Shown piece after piece: positions 20,401-32,252 of a DNA stretch of 64,000 bases. The stretch comes from Isoetes taiwanensis (lineage: Eukaryota; Streptophyta; Lycopodiopsida; Isoetales; Isoetaceae): positions 2,300,968 to 2,364,967 of the forward strand of contig JAJEKV010000111.1 in the NCBI GenBank assembly GCA_021234155.1, in the 5' to 3' direction. Every line of letters begins with the position of its first letter. Positions within the stretch are counted from its first letter, which is position 1. The notes beneath the pieces are model-generated. The model ran no database searches, was not told the DNA's origin, and saw nothing but the letters and a program-made list of their open reading frames with translations. A program made the translations under genes and the position numbers.

Positions 20401-23400
20401 AAGAGAGGTTCTGTGTACAATGTTTGGAGAAGTTAGGAGAGTATATGGAAGTACTTGGTCCTGTACTTCAAGAGAAGGGCGTGGATGTTTGTCTTGCTCT
20501 GATGAAACGACATTCTGAGAGCAGATCATTGAAGGATATGATGATGCTAGCTGATGTCTTAAAGCTAGTGTGTGCTCTCGCTGCCCATAGAAAGTTTGCT
20601 GCAGTTCTTGTGGATCGTGGGGGCATTCAACAGTTACTTGCCACTCCGCGTGTACCACAAACACTGACAGGAATATCATACTGTCTCTTTGCATTTGCAT
20701 CCATTCAAGTGAGTGCATGGTCTTTGATATCTGTGTTGTGTTTTATGAATTGGATTTATGACATTATATCTTCCAACAGGTTGTGATGGAGCGGGTATGC
20801 ACGTTACCATCACCAGTAATACATGATGTTGTTGCCGTTGCTCTTGAACTTCTAGATTGCTCTCAAGATGCTGCACGACGAAATGCTGCACTATTCTTTG
20901 GTACATCATTCGTATTTCGTGCTGTGATCGATGCCTTTGACATGCAGGATGGTCTCAGGCGGTTATTAAACCTTTTACGTAACACAGTTGCATTAAGATC
21001 TGGTGGGACATCTACTTCTCTTGGCACAAATTTAGCTGCTCCAGGTGTAAGAGTGGATCGGGGATCTTCAGCTGAGGTTTTGACATCGTCAGAGAAACAG
21101 CTTGCATATCATGCTTGTTTTGCACTTCGTCAATATTTTCGTTCCCAGCTTCTCTTGCTCGTTGATACTTTACGTCCTTATAAAGGGCATCGTGGTACGG
21201 CACGCATCATGAACAATGTAAGAGCTGCATACAAACCCCTTGATATAATTAATGAGGCAATGGAAACGGTTATACAGCAATTACAACGTGACAGAAAACT
21301 GGGTCCAGCTTTTGTGAAAGCAAAATGGCCAGCCCTAGAGAACTTCATGAACTATAATGGACACATTATCTTGCTCGAATCTACTCAAGTATGCATCTTC
21401 TCTTTTGTTCTTTCATTTTGGAGTCCCGTTCAGTGGTCACCCAAGTGCATTTTTTTGTTCAGTTGCAGGTTGCACCTGGGGAAAAGTATCTTCATGAACT
21501 TGCACAACATGCATTGTGGGTATTGCAAGTTATAACATTAATGCCTAATACTAAGTAAGCTTGTTGTCGGATCTTCTTTGAGCAATGAAAGGCCTGGGAT
21601 GGCTGCAATTCTTGATGCAGTGAGCAGTGCAGCTTTTGTTGACCCTGAGGTGAGTGTTAGGGTGGGATCTGGTGGTAATTATTATTATTGATGGGGGATG
21701 GGAAAGAGTTGAATCAGTAGGTAGATGGCTGTAATGTCCCCCTTTCTATAACATATATATAGCTCCAGTGATTGCTGGTCAAAATTATTTGATCAATTGC
21801 TCTGATTATTTCTGCAGTCTTATATGTATTACTGAAGCGCTATTGGTTTGTAGGTTATTCAACCAGCTTTATTGGTCCTGGTGAATCTTGTTTGCCCCCC
21901 GCCTTCTTTATGCAGTCGTTCTGTAATTTCCTCAAGCATGCCTACATTACCTTCCACAACATCGAGCAACGGACAGACTGCAGTTACTAATAATGGGTCG
22001 ACAGCCATGGTTATTGACACTAGGGAAAGACCACCAAGGCTGGAAGATAAAGGAGATACCGGCATTTCCCAGGGAGCTGGTAATGCAAGCGTGTTAGCAT
22101 CCCCATCGTGTGCATTGGTTGGGGATGCAAGGATTTCTCTTGGGCCAGGATCCGGCGGTGCTGGGCTTGCAGCATTCATGGAGCAAGGTTACCGTTATGC
22201 CCGTGAGGCAGTGCGGGCTAATAATGGCATTAAGGTCTTATTACACTTGCTTTATCCAAAAACAGTTCTGCCTCCCTCAGGACTCGATTGCATTCGTGCA
22301 CTTGCTTGTCGTGTACTTCTTGGTCTAGCTAGAGATGATGCTATTGCACAGATCCTGACTAAGCTGCAGGTAGACTATTCATCTGTTCATTGGCTTCTGT
22401 TTTGGAGGGAAAACAGCTAAGTAGTGTACTGGTTAACTTTCATTTTCAAAGGTGGGCAAGCTTTTGTCTGAGTTGTTAAGGGATGGAAGCCAAGCTGGTC
22501 GTCAAGCTAGTGTAGGTGGGGAACAAGGAAAATGGCAAACTGAACTTGGTCAGGCAGCATTAGACCTCATGGCTGTAAGTTTCCTATTGTTGACTAATTC
22601 ATTTGAGCACCCTCTGTTTGGAACTATGCATAAATGTCAATATTATAAGGGTGATGGCTAGATGGTTTCCGCATAACTAGTATATACAAAATATAAGCAA
22701 CCATTTATCGCATCTCAAGGCAGTTATTTAAGCAAGTGCAATTAGATGAAGAAAAGGGACTTGTGTCTCAATCAATTACCACTCTGCTGCAGATTGTAAC
22801 AAATGCAGGGCGAGCAAGCACGGTTGCAAGTGAAGCTGCCGCACCAACACTTCGGCGCATTGAAAGGGCAGCAATTGCTGCTGCTACTCCTATCAGTTAT
22901 CATCCACGGTAAAGCTCTAAAACTAAGGTGTTTCTAATACTAATCACTTATGTGTTGGTGTTATAATGTGGTATAATGCAGGGAGTTGTTACAACTGATA
23001 CATGAACATCTATTAGCGTCTGGGCTTATAAGCTCTGCAGAAGCATTGCTGAAGGAAGCTCAGATTACGCCTTTGGATTCTTCTCTTCCAATTGCATCAT
23101 TACCTTGCTCATCAAAACCTCAAGACACAGAGGCATCAATTGGGCAATGGCCAAGTGGCCGTGTCATTGGGGGTCTACTTGCATCAGGGACACGAGCAAA
23201 CAAAGATGAGGATGAGCGTTCGATAGTTGAAGCACGCAAGAAAATTCCTAGTTTTTCTGCTGTCTTATCAGCATCCAAGTCGCCCCAGCTTGTTAACAAA
23301 AAGATTACAAATGGAGATGGATCTGATGGTTTTAAGACTCCAGCTCCAATTCGTGGCATGTCCGTGAAACGTAAGGCAGATATGCCCATAAGTTCATCAC

Positions 23401-25276
23401 CATATAAACGACTGCATGTATCTGAGCCAGCAGTATCTCCATGTCTCAGTTCTCCCCATGTGCGCTTTCGTAACAACTTTATTGGAGAAAACCCCACTGG
23501 CACACCTATGGTGCATGATGGCATTGTCCGATCATCTCTTCAATCTGATAAGTTGGAGCTTCAAACTGAAACAGTTGCAGAGAATCTAAGCTTGGGCACC
23601 CCATTTACTCCGAGCACTGTTTCACATCCTAGTATTCTTTTTGAATCTAAACCATCTCAAAATGAGCGGGCAACGCTTGATAGCTTAGTAGTTCAATACT
23701 TGAAGCACCAACATAGGCAATGTCCAGCACCAATAACCACCCTTCCTCCTTTGTCTCTGCTTCATCCTCATACATGTCCAGAGCCTAGCAGGATTTTAGA
23801 TGCTCCATATAATACAGCTGGACGATTGGGTTTTCGTGAAATAAATCCACCATATGGTGGGGCGCATGGCAGGCGGCATGACCGACATTTTATATATAGC
23901 CGCTTTAGACCAGTAAGAACATTCCGTGATGAGACAGTTGTTTTGATGTGTGCAACATTTTTGGGCCATGGTTCTTGTCTTGCTGTGGGCAGCCATGCTG
24001 GTGATATCCGTTTTTTTGATACAATTGCGGGCAACCTAGTGGAGACCCATATTGCCCACCAAACACCAATTTCAACGCTCGAGTCCTCTCCCCAATTGCT
24101 GACAGGAAATGGTGACGGTTTCCTGGTCAACACAAGTCAGCTTTTGCTTTCATCATCACATTATGATGTACGTTTGTGGAATTCTTCCGCTATGAGCAAT
24201 GTGGTGCATACATTTGAAAATTGCAAAGCAGGAAAATTTAATCATTCAGGCAACATGTTTGGTGCTGTGAACCTAGAATTATCACACAAGGAGGTTCTAC
24301 TGTATGATATAGGCACTTGTAAACTCGAACAACGTCTGTCTGACAGTTCGATTGCTTCTTCTGTGCAATCCCGTGCACATGCTCAACCATTGGTACATTT
24401 TAGCCCTTCCGATGTACTTGTCCTCTGGAGTGGCGTACTATGGGACCATCGGCTTCCACGTGCGATTCATCGGTTTGATCAATTTACTGATTATGGTGGT
24501 GGTGGCTTCCACCCTGCAGGAAATGAGGTACTTCTATTTTTCTATTGTATTTTGATAGACAATAGTAAACTCACGTCTCTCTTTTCCTTGTAGGTCATCA
24601 TCAATTCTGAGGTTTGGGACATGCGGACTTATAAGCTTTTGAGAAGTGTTCCTTCGTTAGACCAGACAGTCATCAGGTTTAATGCAAATGGTGATGTTAT
24701 CTATGCTACATTGAGACGGAATTCAGATGATTTAACAGCTGCACTACAACATCGGAGAACACGTCATAATCTGTTTGCAGCATTCAGGACAATGGATGCA
24801 GTTGATTATTCAGATATTGCAACAACGGCTGTAGACCGTTGTGTTTTGGATTTGGCAACTGATTCCACAGACTCATCAATAGCTGTTGTGGCAATGGATG
24901 GTGCTGAAGTGACAGACTCGTTTGTGAGATTGTACGAAGTTGGGAGCGTCGACCTACAGATGGCGATTCTGATCCTGATGATGCTGCAGATTCAGAAGAG
25001 GAGGAGAGTGAAGGGGAAGAAGACGAAGATAACTTGCTGGCTGATGATGATTCTGATGACATTCCTAGTAATGAGGATGATGGAGATGGCAGCGAAGATG
25101 AGGATGATGGGGATAATGAAGATGGAGACAATGATATTACTGGTGACTTCATAGAAAGCAGTGATGATGACATGGTTCCAGGGGGTTTTGTAGAAATTCT
25201 TGGTGGTGACCTCAGCACGAGTGATGAAGAATCTGATGGTGAATTTGATGATGATCTTCTTGCGGCTTTCCATTGA
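17485..25276 (+). CDS. DCAF1: DCAF1, substrate receptor of the CUL4-DDB1 E3 ubiquitin ligase
   Basis: DCAF1 (VPRBP) docks on DDB1 and presents substrates to CUL4-RING ligase in the nucleus. Exons: 17485-17696, 18007-18088, 18276-18392, 18760-18950, 19070-19949, 20120-20217, 20294-20708, 20780-21388, 21469-21649, 21854-22369, 22452-22574, 22793-22908, 22982-24527, 24594-25276. All have GT-AG ends and fitting phases, giving about 1,920 residues (Arabidopsis: 1,883). The N-terminal half is an armadillo-like helical region with a charged, disordered insert in exon 5. Exon 13 starts with a LisH motif (LLQLIHEHLLASGL, about residue 1180). WD40 repeats start near residue 1495, with the DDB1-contact motif LWDHR near 1665. 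A long Asp/Glu tail follows. The start is the first ATG, 6 nt after a TTG. Two indels break the frame: TAAG duplicated at 21552-21559, giving TAAG-TAAG and a TAA stop, and one base lost near 24943-24947 just before RRPTDGDSDPDDAD. Confidence 0.95.
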
Positions 25277-28200
25277 AGTTGCCTTCTGCATGGCAATTTA
25301 ACTCTGTAGCCTTAGGGCATCAGCATAGTTGGTCCAGCATGATTAGAAGAAAGCATGTTTCCATCCTCAACCGTACAGAGTTGTGGATGACAGCTCTAGA
25401 TTTGTACAAAGAAGAGAGTAGATAGGTCCGGCCAATGTAAAAATATAAAAAAAGCCCAATTGCTATGCTTAATTTTGGTCTCCTGTACAATGCATGCTGC
25501 ATAACTCTCTGTACATGTCTTGATTACCGGAGACCAGTTTGTCCAAAGTTCCATGAAACTCTTCTGTTTGAGCAAATGCTGTAAATAAGAACAGCATTGG
25601 CAAGAATGGCCCTGTTCATGCCTGCTCTTGGCAGCATAGCCTTGGAATTCTTATCTTTGCAGCTTTGCGAATGCAATTGATATTCAAGGCACAAGAGGCT
25701 GACATTCTTGCATGGTTCTAATGGGATGGAACCCCACCTGGACTGGAAACCACTACTGTATATTGTCATTTTCAGGAGGTCAATGGGTTTCCTAATATTC
25801 TGTGCATTTTGCAATTTTGAAGTTTTGCATGCCTACATGGAGATCTATCTGGAGGATCTCTCTGTAGTGTATTGTTAAATGCACTATTCTGAATACCAAT
25901 ATTATCAACCTAGAGGAAGTGGTATATTTTAAAATATTAGAATATCAAATAACGATCTGCGTACTTTATCTGAAGTCATAAATTGATAAATAGGACATAA
26001 CCGGGGTTGGAATTATTTTTATGAACATGTGTAGAGGGTTAACGTTTCTAATCGAATGGTTTAGGGCGAAGAAGTTGATCCTTTTTGTGTAGTTTAAAAC
26101 AAGTCGTAATATGTCATTCCGACTCTGCTCAATTAGATTCATGTTATTTTATGATCAATATTTTTTATTCATATGAAAAATATATATTTTTTTATTTCCC
26201 AAAAATATTCATATTCTTATGAAAATATTTGCTTTAATAAATGCTAGTAATTGTAGGCAATAATGAAGTTCTAGATATACATTACATATAGCAAATATCG
26301 TGATGGTAGGTGTATCAAATTGTTCTAAATAGGGCAACATAAATTGTATTGTATTCAAATTTATCGTCGATTTACTTATGCAACAACTTTGATGGTAGTT
26401 AGGTGTGGGAAGCATTGTCGGTATTGCAAAGGACATTTGATAGATTTCAAATGACAATGGCATCTACAACATGCTACAAAAGTGGCATTCAGATTTTTTC
26501 TCAAAATTTCAAAGTCCCATATTGGTATTAAGACAATATTTTTGACCATTCAATGGTCAAATAGGACTTTATATCACATGTTTTTGTAGACATTCATTTA
26601 AGATATGAATTCAATAAAAATTTTTTTCCCTTTAAGTAATGTTTTACTCAATGATTGTTGTGTAGGTTGATAAGTTGTAATGAACCACGCAATTTGTTTG
26701 GCATGTAAAGGACTTATGTCGTTGATTAGGCAGGGTGCTACGTATTGCGAGCATAAGTCACATTTATTGTAGACATCCATAATCAATATATAGCACAATA
26801 ACATGGGGTTCCAGGGGGATTTGTTATGGGTGCATAAATCACTATCCATGAGACCATAGACCATACCCCTAAAATATTTGAATAGATAATTATTGAAAAA
26901 AAAAAAACATAAATTCAATATAAAAAATAAGCATGTTAGTTTGCTGGTTGCATTGATTAAAGCATTGTTATTAGGATATTGAATTATTTTGGTAGAGGTT
27001 CGAGTCTCCGTATCTCAAAATTTGAAACCTTAAGTGAACCCGTATAGAGAGGAGTCTCGGTATTTCATATTCTAAAACCTTAGGGGAACCTGTATTCCAT
27101 GTTTCAAAACCAGTCATAAATGACCATAATCGAAACAAGAGGCACCCACAGGCTTCAACATACAATTTGGGCCATACGATGGATAGATCCGACGCTGAGA
27201 TAGTCCAGGGTGCACCTCGTTTAGAATATGTAGCACAATAATAGGTTGTATATGTGAGTTGAGTCTCATATTATAACTCTTGAAAACTATACATATGGCT
27301 TGGTTGCACATTGAATAGACTTTTGAAAGATAAAATGACCAATCATAGTATATTCTCAATTTAATGAGTTTTGAATAGCTAGTTAGTGTGTTGTTTTTTG
27401 CCATAGTGTAAGGAGCTATTGTTATTCATGTATTTCAGTTCTAAAGTGCATGCCAAAGTGCAAGTCTAAAGTGTAAGTTTAAATGTGTTCTAAGATTTGT
27501 TGACAGAATGTATTCACGCCTCCCATCCCCAAGATTTCAAAGAACATGTGAACATTAGTCTAGAGCTCAAGATAGGAACTTTGCTCTATGATTGAAATAT
27601 GCGATTGAACATCTACGACAACAGAAAGCGATTAAATAAGTGAATGCTAAAAATGCACTACAATCTGGCAGACATCCACAGCCTCTTCAATGACCTCTCC
27701 CTTTAGTTGGATAAATAGGAAAATCTTGAAAAAAAAAGAAAGCGCGGGATTTGATGGCGTTAATGGACCAACAAAAGATCGGCATCCTTTATTCTCGTAT
27801 AAGAGCAATGTACAGACCAAATATTGTAAAAAGACGTTGACATCAAATCTGAGAGAGAAACATTGATGTTGACCAGAAACAATAAATGGTCTAGAAATAA
27901 TTACATTGCATTTGCTGCATTGGGACATGTACAAACCCGGTATAAAATGAAATAAAAGGTGTACCTTCCTCCAAGAATGTATTGCTTCTATGCGTTCCAT
28001 TTACAATATTTAAACTAATTAAACCGATCATCATTTTTCCCGTACAGAATCTTTGCCTCCAACATCTTGTCCTATCATCAGGCAACATGAGATAAAATTT
28101 TCAGTGCATACAAACACTCAATATTAACTGAGAACCTAAATTTCTTTGAAAACAGTTTAAAACATGGTAGTCGACTTAATCTCAAATTGTAAAATGTGAT

Positions 28201-28340
28201 ACACGTATTTTTGCTCTTTCCATAACAGAGAGAAATCACAAAAATGTAGCAAGCAGAGTGATAAATAGTTACCTATAAATTTTAGTATAAATTGAAAAGG
28301 GAACACATGAAATTACTTGTGGTGTATCAAGCTATCAAGT
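25277..28340. other. DCAF1 3' region and AT-rich intergenic DNA
   Basis: The DCAF1 3' untranslated region probably ends within the first 200-300 bases. Beyond it I see no supported gene. Near 27,000-27,110 there are degenerate repeats around gaggttcgagtctccgtat; the ggttcgagtct resembles a Pol III B box, but no matching A box was found. A short poly(A) run lies at 26,896-26,907. Confidence 0.45.
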
Positions 28341-30357
28341 TCATGTGGTTGAACCTGGATAGAAATGTAGGCTGCAAATATACAGCTTGCTGAGCTCTAG
28401 TTGCTGGTTCACTTGCAGTAGATTTACAGGTACTGCATCAATAGAATCCGTCTGCAATCCACAAATAAAAAACCAGAGTGAATTATTAAGCAAATGCATG
28501 AGAAATTAGAATAGGCCTAAAGTATGATGAAGATGTACTTTCCATATTGGGAGAATGCAACTCTTAAAAAGGCTATGGCAGAATTCACCTTAGGTGAAAG
28601 AACTTGCGCTCTAGCAGAATGCATTTCTACCTTTCACGCTACTGCAACCCTGATCATGGCTCCGAATAGTTCCATCAGCTTCATCTCCCTTGTTAGAGAT
28701 TCTGATTCAAGACAGGATTCCTTCAACTCCCAATATCCCTGCACGTTCCATGAAATAAAAAATATTAGAGCACCAAACAAACCTTTAAATTTCAAGGTCG
28801 GCATAAATATGGATAAGAATAGACTACCTGGTTAAAGCCCTATATCTGACACAATCATAAAGTTCAAGTAATAAGACATTAAATACACAAAGAAACTAAA
28901 TGATACAATGGATATTTTGCAAAACCAGAGTGCCAGAGATACAGATCCTCCATAAATAAAATTGTTAAATCATAGAATACCAAGGCTGGAAACTCATATT
29001 TATGTATTTGGTTGTTTCATCAGATCTGCATGAATTTAGGTTTGCGATAAATAGATTGTTGCATCATATGATGTAAGTTCAAACACTGATATAACCTGCA
29101 CAGAACACATAAAACGGTTCGTTCTAAACCAACTTAAAGAACTTACCATTTAGCATTGAGAGTGCTATCTCCACTTAAACGTTGTGCCTACTTAAATGGA
29201 AAGATCCATCAGTGCTCTCTATAATTTGGAGCAAGCATGGAGATGGAATTCATCATAATAGAAGAGTTCAATGGGTCGAGGTTCCATCATATTGTATGAA
29301 GCTGGCATCCATTAATCCACTTTAACATGGGGCTTTGTTATTTCACTGGAAGCAATTTAACTGGCATCTATTGATCCACTTTAACATGGGGCTTCGTTAT
29401 TCCATTGAGGCCAAACTGTTTACTTACCTAGATAGTTTGGTAGCTATAATAGAAGCAACTTATGCTGGCCTGGAATAGATCAAATCTTTTGTCTTGATCT
29501 AAAGAGTTGCAGATAAAGCCAACCAAAGCTACATGATAATACTGCTCAGGACACAGAAAAAAATATTACCTCCATCAGATAAATGATAGGTCATGAATAA
29601 AGCTTCCTTGAGACATCATCCTGAAACAACAATCGACAAATTTATCATCATCCAACACAATAACCTTAATTGATGCGTAAGAAGAAATCATAATATAAGA
29701 ACATTCAATGCTCAATAGTCTAAAGAATTTTTATCACGTCATATCTCTCAAGATAATGTTGCACTAACCTCCACTTCTACTTGTGATGATTCTCGCAAAT
29801 TCCTTTTGGCTCGCACAATGTTTTCTAGAACATGCTTGTCTTTGCCACTACGTCATAGTTGCAAGTCTCTTTAAAGAAATGCAGAACATGCTCGTTCTTC
29901 GTCACTGCATCATAGTTGCAAGTCTGTTTAAAGAAATGCAGAGGGGCTTACAAATATGTAAATGGACCGTTGACGCCTCCATGGAACTCCTAAAAGAGTT
30001 AACCATCACTTAGCATTTTTTTTTATAAGAAAGGCAAATCGTGTTCAAATGACACTGCAACTTAGAGCATTGCAAAGAAAGAAGCCTCAAATGAGAATAT
30101 TGGGACAAAGATCTGGATCCCGGGTGCATAATCTGTGAAGCATAGAATAATAAAAATGATAATGAGATGAATAGACGGTGCAAATATACATCAATACCTT
30201 CAGTATCGAACACCAAGATGAAATGAACAGATCTTACATGATACATGGCTGGGAGATCTGTCCAGTTCTTGCCCACATATCCCTGCAATCGTGAATAGAA
30301 GGTCTGCTCAGAACAAAAAGTAGCAAGGCTCAAGCGGCCCAAACCCATAAGCTCCAT
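28341..30357 (-). CDS. Putative multi-exon gene, product not recognised
   Basis: Several minus-strand segments look like exons. Segment 30357-30238 begins with ATG (MELMGLGRLSLATFCSEQ) and ends GYVGKNWTDLPAMYH before gtaag. Segment 29824-29769 (ENIVRAKRNLRESSQVEVE frame) sits between ttctag and gttagt. Segment 28738-28649 (GYWELKESCLESESLTREM and on) follows gtgcag and ends before a weak gttgca donor. Segment 28451-28341 (TDSIDAVPVNLLQVNQQLEL and on) follows attgcag and ends in TGA. The last two are in phase with each other; the first two are not, so at least one exon is missing or misjudged. I do not recognise the family. The GC-rich LINE lies just upstream of the ATG, so the true 5' end may have been displaced or lost. 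Confidence 0.35.
29831..29942. repeat. 56-bp tandem duplication
   Basis: Copies 29831-29886 and 29887-29942, both containing tcatagttgcaagtct and ttaaagaaatgcag. The duplication sits directly upstream (on the minus strand) of the exon candidate at 29824-29769, in what would be intron. Confidence 0.9.
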
Positions 30358-30579
30358 GCACGAAGCATAAGCTCCATCTGAGGGAGGAGCCCTTTTGCTA
30401 AAATGGCGACCGGGATCCTAGATGACCATCTGGAAAACGACAACCTCCATAGCCAAGGTTCTAGACGAAGCTCCAAAAATATCAATCTTCCACAGATTAC
30501 GAAAAGTTCCTGCGATTGCCATCAAAGGGTCTGGTGCCATCCAAACCTTAGGGATGATGAATTACCACCGCAGACTCAA

Positions 30580-30603
30580 AAGGAAGGAAGGAAGGAAGGA
30601 AGG
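30580..30603. repeat. (AAGG)n microsatellite
   Basis: Six tetranucleotide units. It lies at the 3' side of the GC-rich LINE and could be its tail, read (CCTT)n on the element strand. Confidence 0.9.
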
Positions 30604-31211
30604 TTCTTTTATCGTCCGCGGAGGCCAATCGGCCTATGGGACCCAAATTACACGGGTGCGACAAGCCCGTTGCTACCGGATTAAACCCCCAGGAGGGAAA
30701 AACCGTCGCAACAACAAACCTGCTGGCAGCTGTACAAATATACATATATACACATGAATTCCCGGCACCTCAGGTAGGGCGAGGGTGAGTCCGCGATCCA
30801 AAACCTCCCGGAGGTAGGAGCCAAGGGATCGAACCCGATGACGTCTTGGTAGCTCGTGTCGTCGGCGGGCACGTGTCGCACCAAGAGAATGTAGCGAGCC
30901 CGAATCGACTATAGGTTTTGGATGCCCGCTCGAAGGCATGGCTTTCATCCTCAACAACCCCCCGGTGGCAACACCGACAAAGCTCGCTCCGCGGCTCTCC
31001 AACCCACCCCCCATCTCAAGCCGAAGATGGTGGGCCCCTTCGAATGGACGCGATAATCTTGGCGCTTCTTCATGGGCAACCGAGAACGCAGGTAGAGTGT
31101 GGGCCTCGAACCGGGGTGGGGTTTATGTCTTTGTTTGTAGTGCCATCTTTGCTGCTTCAGAGTATGGTGGTCCCGAGCTTCCCGGAAACAAGAGTCCAAG
31201 TACCCCTTAGC

Positions 31212-32252
31212 CTATCCCGTGCCGGCGTCTCGTGTGCACTGGGCGCACCTATGTGTCTCGTTCACGCTCCAGCGCCCGACCATTGGGCTCTCTTGTCCTT
31301 CCAACAAGCCCCGAGTGGATTGCGGGCTCATCGCCCAACAGCGTAAGCCAAGTCGCGGGAGCCGAGTGTAAATGTTGGCCATCTTACCGGAAATAGACAA
31401 TGTGCCTATCGAGGGCCGCGGCGATGCCGCAGGCATGAATCCCGTCTCTGCAACAAGATCGATATGGGCGAGGGGCTTGACGCCAAGTGCCCGCGTCAAA
31501 AATGCCTTCTGGACGTGCTCTAAGTCGTTCCAAGTCGCCAAAGACACCACTGGGCCCCACACCTCGACCCCATATAAAAGAACTGGCTCGACTAGTGCCC
31601 GGAACAAATGTGACTGATGGCCCCAGTGATACAGCTCTGCCCTATGACTATTATTTTGCATTGCATACAACGCCTTCCAACCTGCGGTCACCCGAAGGCG
31701 AATGGATGCATCCCAATACATTGAGGACGGGAATTCCACCCCCAGGTACTTGTAGCTGGGTGTGACCTCTACCATCTGCCCCTGGTAAGTGATTGCCGGA
31801 GGTACCGGATGACGCGAGGAGGATATGAGGACCACCTTAGTCTTGGCCAGGTTGACCCGCATGTCCGTCGCCTGGCAGAATGTGTCCAGGGCATCTAGGT
31901 GTGCCTGCATTCCCTCTGGTGTATGGGCCAAGAGGTCCACATCATCCGTATAGATGAGCTGCCGGATGACCTGGTGCAAGAGCTGTATACCGTCCCCCCC
32001 CCCATTGGCAGCTAGCCAGACTTCCAATTGGTCAATGTAAAGTCCAAAGAGTGTAGGTGAGAGAGGACAACCTTGCCTAACTCCAATGCTACTGGCAAAT
32101 GACTGTCCTTCCCGTTGCATGCGGCCTGTGTAGCTCTCATACCCGGTCAGATATCTTTGCGTTACGCAGATCCATAGGGAACCCCAAATGGTGCAATCTA
32201 AGCCCCACAACTTTTCGGGGACCGTGGCCGAAAGCCTTTGCAAAGTCCACAA
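31212..32252 (-). pseudogene. LINE ORF2 reverse-transcriptase segment
   Basis: About 346 codons open. The segment contains RT motif 4 (GVRQGCPLSPTLFG), the catalytic IYTDDVDLLA in place of YADD, then the thumb region (KTKVVLISSS, YKYLGVEF) and ALVEPVLLYGVEVWGP. The first RT motifs lie upstream in other frames. The D-D pair of the active site is kept, but the A-to-T change and the surrounding frameshifts argue against activity. Confidence 0.85.

Noticed and set aside
21555-21590. Very short intron explaining the TAAG duplication in DCAF1
   Set aside because: The only nearby acceptor would give an intron of about 30 nt, below the plant minimum, and it would not restore the expected protein.
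27000-27030. Pol III B box of a SINE
   Set aside because: ggttcgagtct fits, but no A box lies upstream and no tail or target duplication follows.
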